Source: Lachnospiraceae bacterium
Lineage (GTDB): Bacteria; Bacillota; Clostridia; Lachnospirales; Lachnospiraceae
Reading direction: 5' to 3'
Length of the DNA: 64,000 nt
Assembly: GCA_022510525.1 (NCBI GenBank)
Contig: JAFLTH010000002.1
Location: forward strand, 32,136-96,135
In this document: positions 52,450 to 61,145 of the stretch, piece after piece
How the letters are laid out: each line of letters begins with the position of its first letter
How positions within the stretch are numbered: the first letter of the stretch is position 1
Notes under the pieces: generated by a model
What the model was told of the DNA's origin: nothing
Database searches by the model: none
Seen by the model: only the letters and a program-made list of their open reading frames with translations
Translations under genes and position numbers: made by a program

Positions 52450-53778
52450 ATGATTATTGCAAATGTTAAACTTCTTATAGAATTATTTGCGTGTTTATAT
52501 TGTATGGCAGCATTATATGATAAAAAGCTGCAATTAAATATATATGCTGTCGTATTGTATATAGTGGATATGTTCTTTGGAGTTGCTATAGACAATAATG
52601 CATTGCCTGTATACTCATCTGCTCTATTTTATATATGTATATTTTTATATGCTTTATTATGCTATAGAGAAAGTATAATGCGTACATTGATAAACTGTGT
52701 TTTATCGATATTAATAGTTGCTATTTTCCAATTAATAGTTTTCTTTCCATTATATTATTTATATTTTGTAAAATATCAACATAGTGATATAAATGAATTA
52801 ATGATTAATATAGGGACTTTTTTATTAATTATGTTTATTAGTCATAAAATAAGATTGAAAAGATTGTCAGATTTTTGTATAAAACGGAATAGACTAATTG
52901 TAGGGGTTGCAATTTTTATTCTTTTAGGAATAGCGGGAAGTACGTTCCGTGTAACTGACGTGGGAATTTTATTTAGTGATATTTATATTCAAATGATATA
53001 TTTTCTTTTAATATTTGTTTTTATAATTTATGAATGGCAGAAGTCAAGAGTAGATGCGGAGAAGAAGAAAACTCAGTTGGAAATGAATACGCTGTACTAT
53101 GATGCATACGATCAATTAATCATGCTTATCAGGGAACGGCAGCATGATATGAAGAATCATATCAATGCTATTTTAAGTATGATATACACAACAAATAATT
53201 ACGATGAACTTGTTTCTAAACAGACAGAATACTGCAATAATGTTATGGATAGAAATGAAAAATCCAAACTGGTATTGTCGGTAGAGAATCCGTTAATTGC
53301 TGGCTTTTTATATAGTAAGATACAGGAGGCGGAAGAAAAAGAGATAAAGTTTGACTATCACATAGATATTGGTAAATCATTATCAGTGATTCCTGAATAT
53401 GAATTAATTGACATGGCAGGGATACTTATTGATAATGCTATTGAGGCGCTGTGTCCTGTGGACAAAAGTCTGGACAAAGAAAAACTATTAATGAAAATAT
53501 ATGTTTCCATAAAGGAAGCAGAAAATGAGCTTGAGCTGATAGTGGCCAATACCAGTCCTTATTTTGAGGATAATGTTACGGATTATTTCTTTGAAACAGG
53601 TTATAGTAGCAAAGGTGATGGGAGGGGTATAGGTCTGTCTAAACTAAAACGTATAGTGGATGAAAAATCAGGTGACATCATTGTTAGTAATGAAGAATAT
53701 GAAAATAATAATTATATTCAGTTTACTATAATTATTCCGATAAAATCAAATACTAAAAGAGATAATACGAGATTATAA
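52450..53778 (+). CDS. AgrC-like GHKL sensor histidine kinase
   Basis: The first about 195 residues have six or seven membrane helices forming a peptide-sensing module as in AgrC; a coiled segment then leads to the kinase. Counting from 52441, the phospho-acceptor is H235 in RERQHDMKNHINAI, the N-box has N332 in LIDNAIEAL, and the glycine-rich box is GDGRGIGLSKLK. The ATG at 52450 is preferred because GAGG (52437-52440) touches the first ATG at 52441. It is convergent with agrD-agrB, its likely signal source, and a shared terminator lies between them. Its partner is probably one of the LytTR regulators at 49620 or 50414. Confidence 0.87.
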   Translation: MIIANVKLLIELFACLYCMAALYDKKLQLNIYAVVLYIVDMFFGVAIDNNALPVYSSALFYICIFLYALLCYRESIMRTLINCVLSILIVAIFQLIVFFPLYYLYFVKYQHSDINELMINIGTFLLIMFISHKIRLKRLSDFCIKRNRLIVGVAIFILLGIAGSTFRVTDVGILFSDIYIQMIYFLLIFVFIIYEWQKSRVDAEKKKTQLEMNTLYYDAYDQLIMLIRERQHDMKNHINAILSMIYTTNNYDELVSKQTEYCNNVMDRNEKSKLVLSVENPLIAGFLYSKIQEAEEKEIKFDYHIDIGKSLSVIPEYELIDMAGILIDNAIEALCPVDKSLDKEKLLMKIYVSIKEAENELELIVANTSPYFEDNVTDYFFETGYSSKGDGRGIGLSKLKRIVDEKSGDIIVSNEEYENNNYIQFTIIIPIKSNTKRDNTRL

Positions 53779-53809
53779 AAAGCCCAGAGAGTATCTCTCC
53801 GGGCTTTTT
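53777..53809. terminator. Bidirectional terminator between agrC-like gene and agrD
   Basis: A stem of AAAAAGCCC (53777-53785) with GGGCTTTTT (53801-53809) plus an inner GAGAG/CTCTC stem. T-runs are present on both strands, and the element touches the stop codons of both convergent genes (53778 and 53811). Confidence 0.88.
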
Positions 53810-53810
53810 A

Positions 53811-53939
53811 TTAATCTTCTGTCGGAAACTCCGGTTCACCAAAAAATAAAAAACTGTAACTTCCAAGGGGATAAGCAAAAGATATTCCAAGACAAGTACT
53901 AGCAATAATACCTATATTCCTCTTAAGCCAATTTTTCAT
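53811..53939 (-). CDS. agrD: AgrD-like cyclic autoinducer peptide precursor
   Basis: Forty-two-residue precursor, short enough to be missed by standard gene calls. GGAGGTG lies 7 nt upstream of the ATG at 53937-53939, and the gene overlaps the end of agrB by 17 nt. The chain has an amphipathic basic leader MKNWLKRNIGII, a central ASTCLGISFAYPLG, then SYSFLFF followed by the acidic tail GEPEFPTED, the normal AgrD layout. In most AgrD peptides a Cys lies four residues before the tail; here that place is Ser (S-FLFF-GEP), so the mature ring should be a lactone, as known for a few staphylococci. The product would be exported and sensed by the kinase at 52450. Confidence 0.82.
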   Translation of the reverse strand: MKNWLKRNIGIIASTCLGISFAYPLGSYSFLFFGEPEFPTED

Positions 53940-54498
53940 TACGTTTCACCTCCTTTAATATTTTGGTTATAGATAATTGAATGGTATGTAAGACAACCGT
54001 CCAAAAACTAACAATGAGATAACGCGTATCCTGAAAAACAAAAATCAATACCGCAACAAAAAATACTACCTGAAAACTTTGAATTTTAGCTTTGTGAACT
54101 ATATCTTTATTATTTAATGCAGCTTTTTCCTTAAGTGATGTAGGCCCAATCATATAATCCACAATAGCGCATACAAGTAACACAGGATAAATCGCCAACG
54201 GATGTACATTTATAATCATTGGAAACACATTTATCACACTGTAAAAGTAAACAAACGATACCAAAAAGCATGACCAGTAACTTTTGCAGTGGAAACCACC
54301 GGTCTTAATTCTCAGCGGCAGCATCGGAACCAGAGCAAAAAAGAACTCAAGTATCTTTCCGGTAGCGAAAAAATAAACCATAAATATCAAAAGCTTACTT
54401 ACTTCATAAAAAATAGCGGTAAGGGAAAATTTTATCAACTTAATCTGATAGTCCGTATACCCATATTCGGCCTGAACCTTACTCATAATATAATTCAT
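53923..54498 (-). CDS. agrB: AgrB-like peptide-processing membrane protease
   Basis: Cysteine endopeptidase that cuts the AgrD tail, joins the ring and helps export. Its 191 residues hold about six hydrophobic segments. The active-site region is RIKTGGFHCKSYWSCF: H70 and C77 are seven apart, exactly as the catalytic His and Cys of staphylococcal AgrB, and R63 and GG are also kept. It is immediately followed by agrD with a 17-nt overlap. The kinase gene is convergent downstream, so the locus is a split agr system rather than the agrBDCA operon of staphylococci. No strong promoter was recognised in the 280-bp gap upstream. Confidence 0.9.
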   Translation of the reverse strand: MNYIMSKVQAEYGYTDYQIKLIKFSLTAIFYEVSKLLIFMVYFFATGKILEFFFALVPMLPLRIKTGGFHCKSYWSCFLVSFVYFYSVINVFPMIINVHPLAIYPVLLVCAIVDYMIGPTSLKEKAALNNKDIVHKAKIQSFQVVFFVAVLIFVFQDTRYLIVSFWTVVLHTIQLSITKILKEVKRNEKLA

Positions 54499-54779
54499 AT
54501 CTGATATGCCACCAGCCCTTCCAAATCAATTCTTGTACCTCATTGTATATAAAAAATACCCAACCAATTAATTTTTGGCTCGAATAATTGAAAATGCATA
54601 TTTAATTACAAAAATTTCCAAAAAGTTGTCTAAAAATGCCACTTTTTTAATCTAATGGATTCATTCGATGCGAAAAATGACACATTTAAGCAAATAAAGT
54701 CAATATATGTAAATTCCGTGCCAATATGAAAATGAGAAGAATTTTCTGAATACAAGAAAGGCACAGGGGCATATAAGCT

Positions 54780-55598
54780 ATGATTTCACAATCTCAATCA
54801 GATGAAGTGATAACATCCGGAAGTAAATCAGAAATTAAATCAGAAACCAGATCCGAATGTAGGAGACTGGAAGAAAAATACTATAAAGACTTAGAGAAAC
54901 TTCATGAGCAGTACGACATTTTCATTCACGATATGAAACATACTATGCGAACCATTGCAGCACTGTCAGAGGAAGGAAACTGTGAAGAAATAAGCCACAT
55001 CATTGGGCAGATGCGAATAGCTATAGGAAATATTGATGAGCAGCTGATATGCAGTAACAAAATATTGAATGCACTGTTTAATGAAAGAAAAGGCTATGCC
55101 AAAGATAACGGTGTGGACTTATATCTGGAAATAAGCGAGCCTTTGTTTTTACAGGGGATAGATGAGTTAGATCTAATAACACTCATGGGCAACCTTTTAG
55201 ACAACGCTATAGAAGCGGAAAAGTCTTCGGATAAGCCGGGTGAAGTTTGCTGTTATATGCGAACGGCAGGCAGTGGCAGACATATAGTCATACAGGTAGA
55301 AAACAGTTTTTTGGAAAAACGTCGCAGCGAAGTGGAGCCTGTTGAGATGAAATCTAGGAAACAAAGCGAAAATCAGCAGATTGATATGGAAAATTCCCGT
55401 ATGAATATAGGTGAAAGGCACGGAATAGGTTTAAAAAGTGTAAACGAAGTAGTCAAAAGATACGGAGGCATCCTTGATAATTATCAAAGTGACGGAAAAT
55501 ACATTGTAAAGATCATACTTCCTGTTCAAGTTGAAATAGCAGAAGAAATATCTTATAAAGAAGCTCTTCCTGCTTATGCACAGTCAGCATACAAATAG
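54780..55598 (+). CDS. Soluble GHKL-domain histidine kinase-like protein
   Basis: Protein of 272 residues with a Ser/Glu-rich start, a coiled-coil (about 28-48), H50 in FIHDMKHTMRTI as the likely phospho-site, an N-box LLDNAIEA near 138-145, and glycine box RHGIGLKSV. Unlike AgrC it has no membrane helices, so it cannot sense an outside peptide alone; it could be an N-terminally shortened kinase or one that works with another sensor. It is divergent from agrB. The ribosome site is weak (AGGGG about 9 nt upstream). A hairpin terminator follows. Confidence 0.82.
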   Translation: MISQSQSDEVITSGSKSEIKSETRSECRRLEEKYYKDLEKLHEQYDIFIHDMKHTMRTIAALSEEGNCEEISHIIGQMRIAIGNIDEQLICSNKILNALFNERKGYAKDNGVDLYLEISEPLFLQGIDELDLITLMGNLLDNAIEAEKSSDKPGEVCCYMRTAGSGRHIVIQVENSFLEKRRSEVEPVEMKSRKQSENQQIDMENSRMNIGERHGIGLKSVNEVVKRYGGILDNYQSDGKYIVKIILPVQVEIAEEISYKEALPAYAQSAYK

Positions 55599-55649
55599 AT
55601 GCATAATCGCAAACCATGTAAAGGAATCAACTATTGCATATTAATATAA

Positions 55650-55690
55650 AATAAGGTAAAATTTTTAATAGAATTTTACCTTATTTTTGT
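55650..55690 (+). terminator. Rho-independent terminator after the soluble GHKL gene
   Basis: A perfect 14-bp A/T-rich stem (55650-55663 with 55672-55685) and an 8-nt loop, followed by T residues. It separates the signalling island from the second polysaccharide operon. Confidence 0.75.
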
Positions 55691-55753
55691 GCTGTTAATA
55701 AGTTATAAGTAAGCTTCAAATAAAGGTCTCAGAAACGGACAACGGGTATAAAA

Positions 55754-56815
55754 ATGAAAATCGTATTCATAATTCCCAATATGACAGGCGGAGGGACGGA
55801 ACGCGTAATTTCGCTTCTTTCAGAAGAATATATCAGAATGGGCATAGATGTTGCCATTATGCAGTTTGCAGGCTATGAGCGTGCATACGAACTGGATAAA
55901 AAGATTGAAGACTTTAGCGTCGCTCCCAAATCAAACGGCAATCCGATAATTATGATACGCAGATTGGTTAATATGCGAAGATATTTTAAGCGGAATCCTG
56001 ACTGTCTCATATTTTCATTCTGTGTTATGGGAGCGGTATTTTCCGTGATTTCCACATTCGGAATGAAACGCTATATTCTGGTTGCGGAGCGTAGCAGCCC
56101 GGACAGCTGTAAACAGGTGAATCTGAGAAACTGGGCATACAAGCGTACCAACAGGATTACTTTTCAGACCGGCGAAGGAATAACCTATTTTCCGGACTGG
56201 ATTAAGTCCAAGGCAGTTGTGATACCCAATCCGATTGATTCTGCTATACCCAAACCCCATCTTGGGACAAGAACCCGCAGGATAGTATCTGTAGGAAGGC
56301 TGCACGCGGTAAAGAATCATGCTCTGCTTTTTGAAGCCTTTGCGGATTTTTCGGGGCAATTTCCGGACTATGAGCTGCATATATACGGACAGGGGGAGCT
56401 GGAAGCGGAACTCAAGGAGAAGGCTGTAAGCCTTGGAATAAGTGATAAGATTGTGTGGCATGGTTTCCGGAAGAATGTAACGGAAGAGATTCGTAATGCC
56501 GGAATGTTCGTTTCCACGTCTAATTATGAGGGGATTTCCAATTCTATGCTGGAGGCACTGGCTATGGGCATTCCTTCTATATGTACCGACTGCCCGATTG
56601 GCGGAGCCAGAAGCTATATAGAAAATGAAAAGAACGGTCTCCTTATTCCGGTTCGTGATAAAGAAGCGCTTACCAAAGCTATGGTCAGGATAGCTTCAGA
56701 TGAGTCATTTGCAAAACAGTTATCGGAAAATGCCGCCAAGGTAAGGGATAAATATTCACTAAGCAGCATAGCGGTTAAGTTTCTTGAAGCTGCCGGTGTC
56801 AACTTGAAAGAATAA
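55754..56815 (+). CDS. Glycosyltransferase family 4
   Basis: GT-B fold transferase of 353 residues. It opens IVFIIPNMTGGGTERVISLL, the donor loop seen in alpha-N-acetylgalactosamine and galactose transferases of this family. The second domain begins IVSVGRLHAVKNHALLFEA and has the EX7E region in YEGISNSMLEALAMG with IGGARSYI. It is the first gene of a compact operon with a GT2, UDP-glucose dehydrogenase and UDP-glucuronate epimerase. The exact donor is not readable, although UDP-uronic acids or their precursors are available from the same operon. Confidence 0.88.
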   Translation: MKIVFIIPNMTGGGTERVISLLSEEYIRMGIDVAIMQFAGYERAYELDKKIEDFSVAPKSNGNPIIMIRRLVNMRRYFKRNPDCLIFSFCVMGAVFSVISTFGMKRYILVAERSSPDSCKQVNLRNWAYKRTNRITFQTGEGITYFPDWIKSKAVVIPNPIDSAIPKPHLGTRTRRIVSVGRLHAVKNHALLFEAFADFSGQFPDYELHIYGQGELEAELKEKAVSLGISDKIVWHGFRKNVTEEIRNAGMFVSTSNYEGISNSMLEALAMGIPSICTDCPIGGARSYIENEKNGLLIPVRDKEALTKAMVRIASDESFAKQLSENAAKVRDKYSLSSIAVKFLEAAGVNLKE

Positions 56816-56867
56816 TTGTGTAAAAACCGAATTTTTTAAAATTTCAGGAAAAACGGAAAGTATATAA

Positions 56868-57755
56868 ATGAGCAGTATTACTATTATAACTCCAACCTAT
56901 AACAGGGTAGATTTACTCCCAAGGCTCTATGAAAGCCTGCTAAAGCAGACTGTCACGGATTTTGAATGGCTGGTAATTGACGATGGAAGCAGTGACGGTA
57001 CGGAGGAACTGATACGGAATTATATACAGGAAAAAAGAATCCCGGTTCATTACGAGAAACAGCCTAATGCCGGAAAACACACCGCGCTAAACCGAGGCAT
57101 TGCACAGATAGAATCGGAATTGACTTTCATAGTAGACAGTGATGATTACCTTACCCCTGATGCGGTGGAAATTATCCTGTCCTACCATAATAAATATCGA
57201 AATACCGATAACTTATGCGGATACAGCTTTTTGCGCTGTCACCAGGATGGACGTGTCAATACCGCATATTTCCCTGAGGATGAAAAGATAGACACTTATC
57301 TGTCAGTCCGTATCAACGGAAATATCGGGGGAGATAAGGCGGAGGTTTTTTATACTGACATCTTAAAACAATATCCTTTTCCGGTATTTGAGGGTGAAAA
57401 GTATATGCCGGAGGACGTTGTCTGGATGCGGATGTCGGGACCGTATCAGATGCTTCACGTCAACAAAAGCACATACATCTGCGATTATCTGGAGGGCGGT
57501 CTGACCACTACCGGGCGCAGAATGAAGATATATTCCCCAAACGGAATGATGTTGCGCTCGCAGGTTTATCTGGACAACTCTGAGACCTGTTTTAAGGTCA
57601 AAGTAAAAATGATGCTTTTATATAATATTTATGGACGGTTTGCCGGATACTCTTCGGGAAGGCTTATGGCGGGAGTTAGACAGAAGTTTCTGTGGTGTCT
57701 CTCTTACCTGCCGTCATTGATTTTGTATATAAGATGGCGAAAAAGATATAAATGA
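56868..57755 (+). CDS. Glycosyltransferase family 2
   Basis: GT2 enzyme: ITIITPTYNRVDLLPRL at residues 4-20, VIDDGSSDGT at 36-45, NAGKHTALNRG at 67-77 and metal-binding DSDD at 90-93. PEDVVWMRM later is the ED catalytic-base motif. At 295 residues there is no membrane helix, but the last 30 residues are hydrophobic-basic (SLILYIRWRKRYK) and may touch the membrane. It lies between the GT4 and ugd genes in one operon. It probably adds another sugar of the uronic-acid-containing glycan. Confidence 0.88.
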   Translation: MSSITIITPTYNRVDLLPRLYESLLKQTVTDFEWLVIDDGSSDGTEELIRNYIQEKRIPVHYEKQPNAGKHTALNRGIAQIESELTFIVDSDDYLTPDAVEIILSYHNKYRNTDNLCGYSFLRCHQDGRVNTAYFPEDEKIDTYLSVRINGNIGGDKAEVFYTDILKQYPFPVFEGEKYMPEDVVWMRMSGPYQMLHVNKSTYICDYLEGGLTTTGRRMKIYSPNGMMLRSQVYLDNSETCFKVKVKMMLLYNIYGRFAGYSSGRLMAGVRQKFLWCLSYLPSLILYIRWRKRYK

Positions 57756-57805
57756 AAAATCACTAAGATTGAAAAAGATATAACTATAAACAAGGAGAAC
57801 AAACA

Positions 57806-59116
57806 ATGAAGATAGCAGTTGCCGGAACAGGTTATGTTGGATTGGTAGCAGGTGTCTGTTTTGCGGAAAAAGGGCATGACGTTACCTGCGTGGATGTGGA
57901 TGAAAAGAAAGTAAGAATGATGGAATCCGGCATTTCCCCGATTTATGAAGAAGGTCTGCAGGAATTGATGCAGAAAAACAATGCCGCAGGAAGGCTCCAC
58001 TATACCACCGATTATCAAAATGCCTATAAAGATGCAGAAGCCATTTTTATCGGAGTGGGTACACCGGAACAACCTGACGGTTCTGCAAACTTAAGCTACA
58101 TTGCAACCGTATCCAGGCAGATTGCTGAATCTGTAGAGAGGGATTGCCTTGTGGTTGTTAAATCCACTGTACCCGTTGGAACGAATGATAAAGTGGAGCA
58201 GTTCATAAATGATTTTCTGGTAAGAGATGTCAAAGTGGAAGTGGCTTCCAATCCGGAATTCCTTGCGCAGGGTTCGGCAGTTCACGATACGCTGCATGCA
58301 GCAAGGATAATCATCGGAACGGAGAGTAAAGATGCAGAAGTTATTTTGAAAAAAATATATGAACCTTTTGGACTCCCTATCATATCTGTCAACAGACGTT
58401 CCGCTGAAATGATCAAATACGCCTGCAATGATTTCTTAGCATTGAAAATTTCTTATATGAATGACATAGCTAACCTATGTGAACTGGTAGGTGCCGATAT
58501 TGATGCGGTAGCGGAAGGCATGAGCTATGATGCCAGAATTGGCTCAAGATTTTTAAATGCCGGCATAGGTTATGGCGGAAGCTGTTTCCCCAAGGACACC
58601 AAGGCATTGAAATACATTGCACACCAGCATGGCTACACCCTGCGAACCGTGGAAGCGGCAGTAGATGTAAATGCCGAGCAAAAAACCCGTTTATACCAGA
58701 AAGCCAGCAATCGAATGATCACTTTCCAGAACCTGCGAATAGCCGTGCTTGGGCTTGCATTTAAAGCAGGTACGGATGACCTGAGGGAGGCTCCGTCGCT
58801 GGATAATGTTAAACTGCTTCTCGAAAACGGTGCAGACATATACGCCTATGACCCGATTGCTTCAGATAATTTCAAAAAAGTTTACCCGGAAGGCAAGGCG
58901 CTCAAAGGCTCTATCCACTACGTGGACAACCCTGCCGATGCCCTTAAGGATGCCGCAATCTGCTTTATCTTTACGGAATGGGAGGAAATAAAAAATATTC
59001 CTGCAGATGATTTTACCAAACTGATGAGGATTCCTCTGGTATATGACGGACGAAACGTGTTTAACGTAAAGGCTATGAAAGATGCCGGTATAGAATACTA
59101 TAGTATAGGACGATAA
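57806..59116 (+). CDS. ugd: UDP-glucose 6-dehydrogenase
   Basis: Oxidises UDP-glucose to UDP-glucuronate using two NAD+. The NAD site GTGYVG is at residues 7-12. The catalytic Cys260 is in GGSCFPKDTKAL, and the usual NPEFLAQGSAV and LGLAFKAGTDDLREAPS segments are intact. At 436 residues it is the expected length. AAGGAG precedes the ATG. The next gene encodes a UDP-glucuronate 4-epimerase-like protein, so the two supply UDP-glucuronate and UDP-galacturonate to the transferases on either side. Confidence 0.95.
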   Translation: MKIAVAGTGYVGLVAGVCFAEKGHDVTCVDVDEKKVRMMESGISPIYEEGLQELMQKNNAAGRLHYTTDYQNAYKDAEAIFIGVGTPEQPDGSANLSYIATVSRQIAESVERDCLVVVKSTVPVGTNDKVEQFINDFLVRDVKVEVASNPEFLAQGSAVHDTLHAARIIIGTESKDAEVILKKIYEPFGLPIISVNRRSAEMIKYACNDFLALKISYMNDIANLCELVGADIDAVAEGMSYDARIGSRFLNAGIGYGGSCFPKDTKALKYIAHQHGYTLRTVEAAVDVNAEQKTRLYQKASNRMITFQNLRIAVLGLAFKAGTDDLREAPSLDNVKLLLENGADIYAYDPIASDNFKKVYPEGKALKGSIHYVDNPADALKDAAICFIFTEWEEIKNIPADDFTKLMRIPLVYDGRNVFNVKAMKDAGIEYYSIGR

Positions 59117-59129
59117 CAAGGAGGCTCAT

Positions 59130-60128
59130 ATGAACCCTTTAAATCCTGATAAAACCTACCTGATAACCGGTGCTGCCGGATTTATAGGCTTTCATCTTGC
59201 AAAAAGCCTCTTAGAGCAGGGAGCCACAGTAATCGGTTTCGACAACCTGAATAATTATTACGAAGTATCTCTAAAAAGAGACAGACTGGAAATACTGAAA
59301 ACATACGATAAATTCACCTTTGTACTGGGCGACCTTGCCGATAAAAGGGATGTATTCCGTCTTTTTCAGGAATATCGTCCTCAGATTGTGGTCAATCTTG
59401 GGGCTCAGGCAGGTGTACGTTACAGCATAGACAATCCGGATGCATATATGCAGTCCAATATAATGGGATTTTTCCATATACTTGAGGGCTGCCGGTATTT
59501 TCCGGTAGAACACCTTGTATATGCCTCTTCCAGCTCAGTTTACGGCGGGAACGAGAAATTGCCTTTTTCCACTGACGATAAAGTGGACGAGCCTGTCAGC
59601 CTGTATGCGGCTACTAAGAAATCCAATGAGATTATTGCACATGCCTACAGCAACCTCTACAGGATTCCTGCAACGGGGCTTCGCTTCTTTACGGTATACG
59701 GTCCTTTTGGAAGACCGGATATGGCTTATTTTAAATTTACCAATAAAATTATGAACGGCGAGCCGATTCAGATATATAACAAAGGCGATATGTACCGTGA
59801 TTTTACTTATATAGATGATATAGTAAAAGGTATGGAGAACATCTTGTGCAATCCGCCTGCGAAAAACTCCAAAGGCTGTAGATACAAGATATATAATATA
59901 GGAAATAACAGACCTGAAAAATTGATGGATTTTATTGAGACTCTGGAAAAATGTCTTGGCAAGACTGCAGTCAAGGAATTTCTGCCAATGCAGCCGGGAG
60001 ATGTATATCGTACTTATGCGGATGTTGACGATCTGATAAAAGATTTTGATTTCAGACCTAATACCCCGATAGAGGAAGGAATTGTCAAGTTTGTGGACTG
60101 GTATCGTGAGTATTACAAAAAGGCATGA
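59130..60128 (+). CDS. UDP-glucuronate 4-epimerase-like NAD-dependent epimerase
   Basis: Extended short-chain dehydrogenase. The NAD site GAAGFIG is at residues 14-20, the catalytic YAATK at 159-163, and Ser in ASSSSVYGG completes the triad. NNYYEVSLKRDRL, LGAQAGVRYSIDNP and RPDMAYFKFT match bacterial UDP-glucuronate 4-epimerases and the related GAE proteins. It should convert UDP-glucuronate to UDP-galacturonate; UDP-glucose 4-epimerase or a decarboxylating branch is less likely on these motifs. AAGGAGG lies upstream, 13 nt after ugd. At 332 residues it is full length. Confidence 0.9.
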   Translation: MNPLNPDKTYLITGAAGFIGFHLAKSLLEQGATVIGFDNLNNYYEVSLKRDRLEILKTYDKFTFVLGDLADKRDVFRLFQEYRPQIVVNLGAQAGVRYSIDNPDAYMQSNIMGFFHILEGCRYFPVEHLVYASSSSVYGGNEKLPFSTDDKVDEPVSLYAATKKSNEIIAHAYSNLYRIPATGLRFFTVYGPFGRPDMAYFKFTNKIMNGEPIQIYNKGDMYRDFTYIDDIVKGMENILCNPPAKNSKGCRYKIYNIGNNRPEKLMDFIETLEKCLGKTAVKEFLPMQPGDVYRTYADVDDLIKDFDFRPNTPIEEGIVKFVDWYREYYKKA

Positions 60129-60161
60129 ATCGAAGGTCGTGAGAAAGGCGTGGTTATTAAA

Positions 60162-61145
60162 ATGGAGAGCAATGAAAGAGAAATACCTGTATTGTATCTG
60201 GTGGTTCCCTGTTACAATGAGGAAGAAATAATAGAGAAAACTGCACAGGTAATGAGCGATAAGCTAAGAAGGCTCATAAATGAAGGGAAAATTAAATCCG
60301 GCAGCAAGGTCATGTTTGTCAATGACGGCAGCAGGGATAATACGCTTAAACTTTTGCATCAGATTTCAAAAACAGATGTTATTTTTTCGGTGATCAGTCT
60401 TGCAGGCAACTACGGGCACCAGAGTGCAATTCTTGCAGGTATGATGATGGCAAGAAAATATGCTGATATTGTAGTAACGATTGATGCCGACTTACAGCAG
60501 GATATCGAAGCTCTTGATAAATTCATAGATAGTTACATGAATGGCAGTGAGATAGTGTATGGTGTGCGCAATGACAGACACTCTGACGGATTTTTTAAGA
60601 AAAGTACCGCAACTGCATACTATAAACTTATGCACCTGCTTGGCAGTAATGTAATTACCAATCATGCGGATTATAGACTTATGTCCCAAAAGGCGCTGAA
60701 TGCATTAGCCGAGTATCAGGAGACCAACCTGTTTCTGCGCGGACTGATTCCGACTATGGGTTTTCCGTCAGATGTGGTTTATTTTGATGTAAAAGAACGT
60801 GAGGCCGGCCATTCAAAGTATACGCTGAGTAAGATGCTGACGCTTGCAATGGATGGGATTACCTCTATGAGCGTCAGACCGCTTCGTATGATAGCCGGGC
60901 TTGGTTTTATCGTGAGCCTTTTCAGTATCGCCATGTGCATTTTCAGTCTGGTGGACTGGGCAGGAGGCAATACTGTGCCGGGTTATACCACAAGCATTAT
61001 AGTATCCCTTATGATGGGCGGGATTACACTTTTTTCCCTCGGCATACTCGGCGAATATATAGGCAAAATATATATGGAAACCAAGAAACGCCCGCGCTAT
61101 ATCATAGATACTTTCGTATGGAAGGATGAAAAAGAAGATTCTTAA
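60162..61145 (+). CDS. DPM1/GtrB-like GT2 with two C-terminal membrane helices
   Basis: Polyprenyl-phosphate sugar synthase type GT2. Counting from the ATG at 60162: VVPCYNEEEII at 14-24, VNDGSRD at 53-59, DAD at 108-110 with LQQDIEAL, and two helices near 235-258 and 270-295. A GTG at 60150 would touch the ribosome site, so the ATG is preferred although the spacing from GAAAGG (13 nt) is long. The leader GAGAAAGGC plus TGGTTATTAAA is nearly the same as that of the gene at 27749. No GtrA gene lies nearby. The stop overlaps the convergent SGNH gene by 4 nt. Confidence 0.88.
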   Translation: MESNEREIPVLYLVVPCYNEEEIIEKTAQVMSDKLRRLINEGKIKSGSKVMFVNDGSRDNTLKLLHQISKTDVIFSVISLAGNYGHQSAILAGMMMARKYADIVVTIDADLQQDIEALDKFIDSYMNGSEIVYGVRNDRHSDGFFKKSTATAYYKLMHLLGSNVITNHADYRLMSQKALNALAEYQETNLFLRGLIPTMGFPSDVVYFDVKEREAGHSKYTLSKMLTLAMDGITSMSVRPLRMIAGLGFIVSLFSIAMCIFSLVDWAGGNTVPGYTTSIIVSLMMGGITLFSLGILGEYIGKIYMETKKRPRYIIDTFVWKDEKEDS

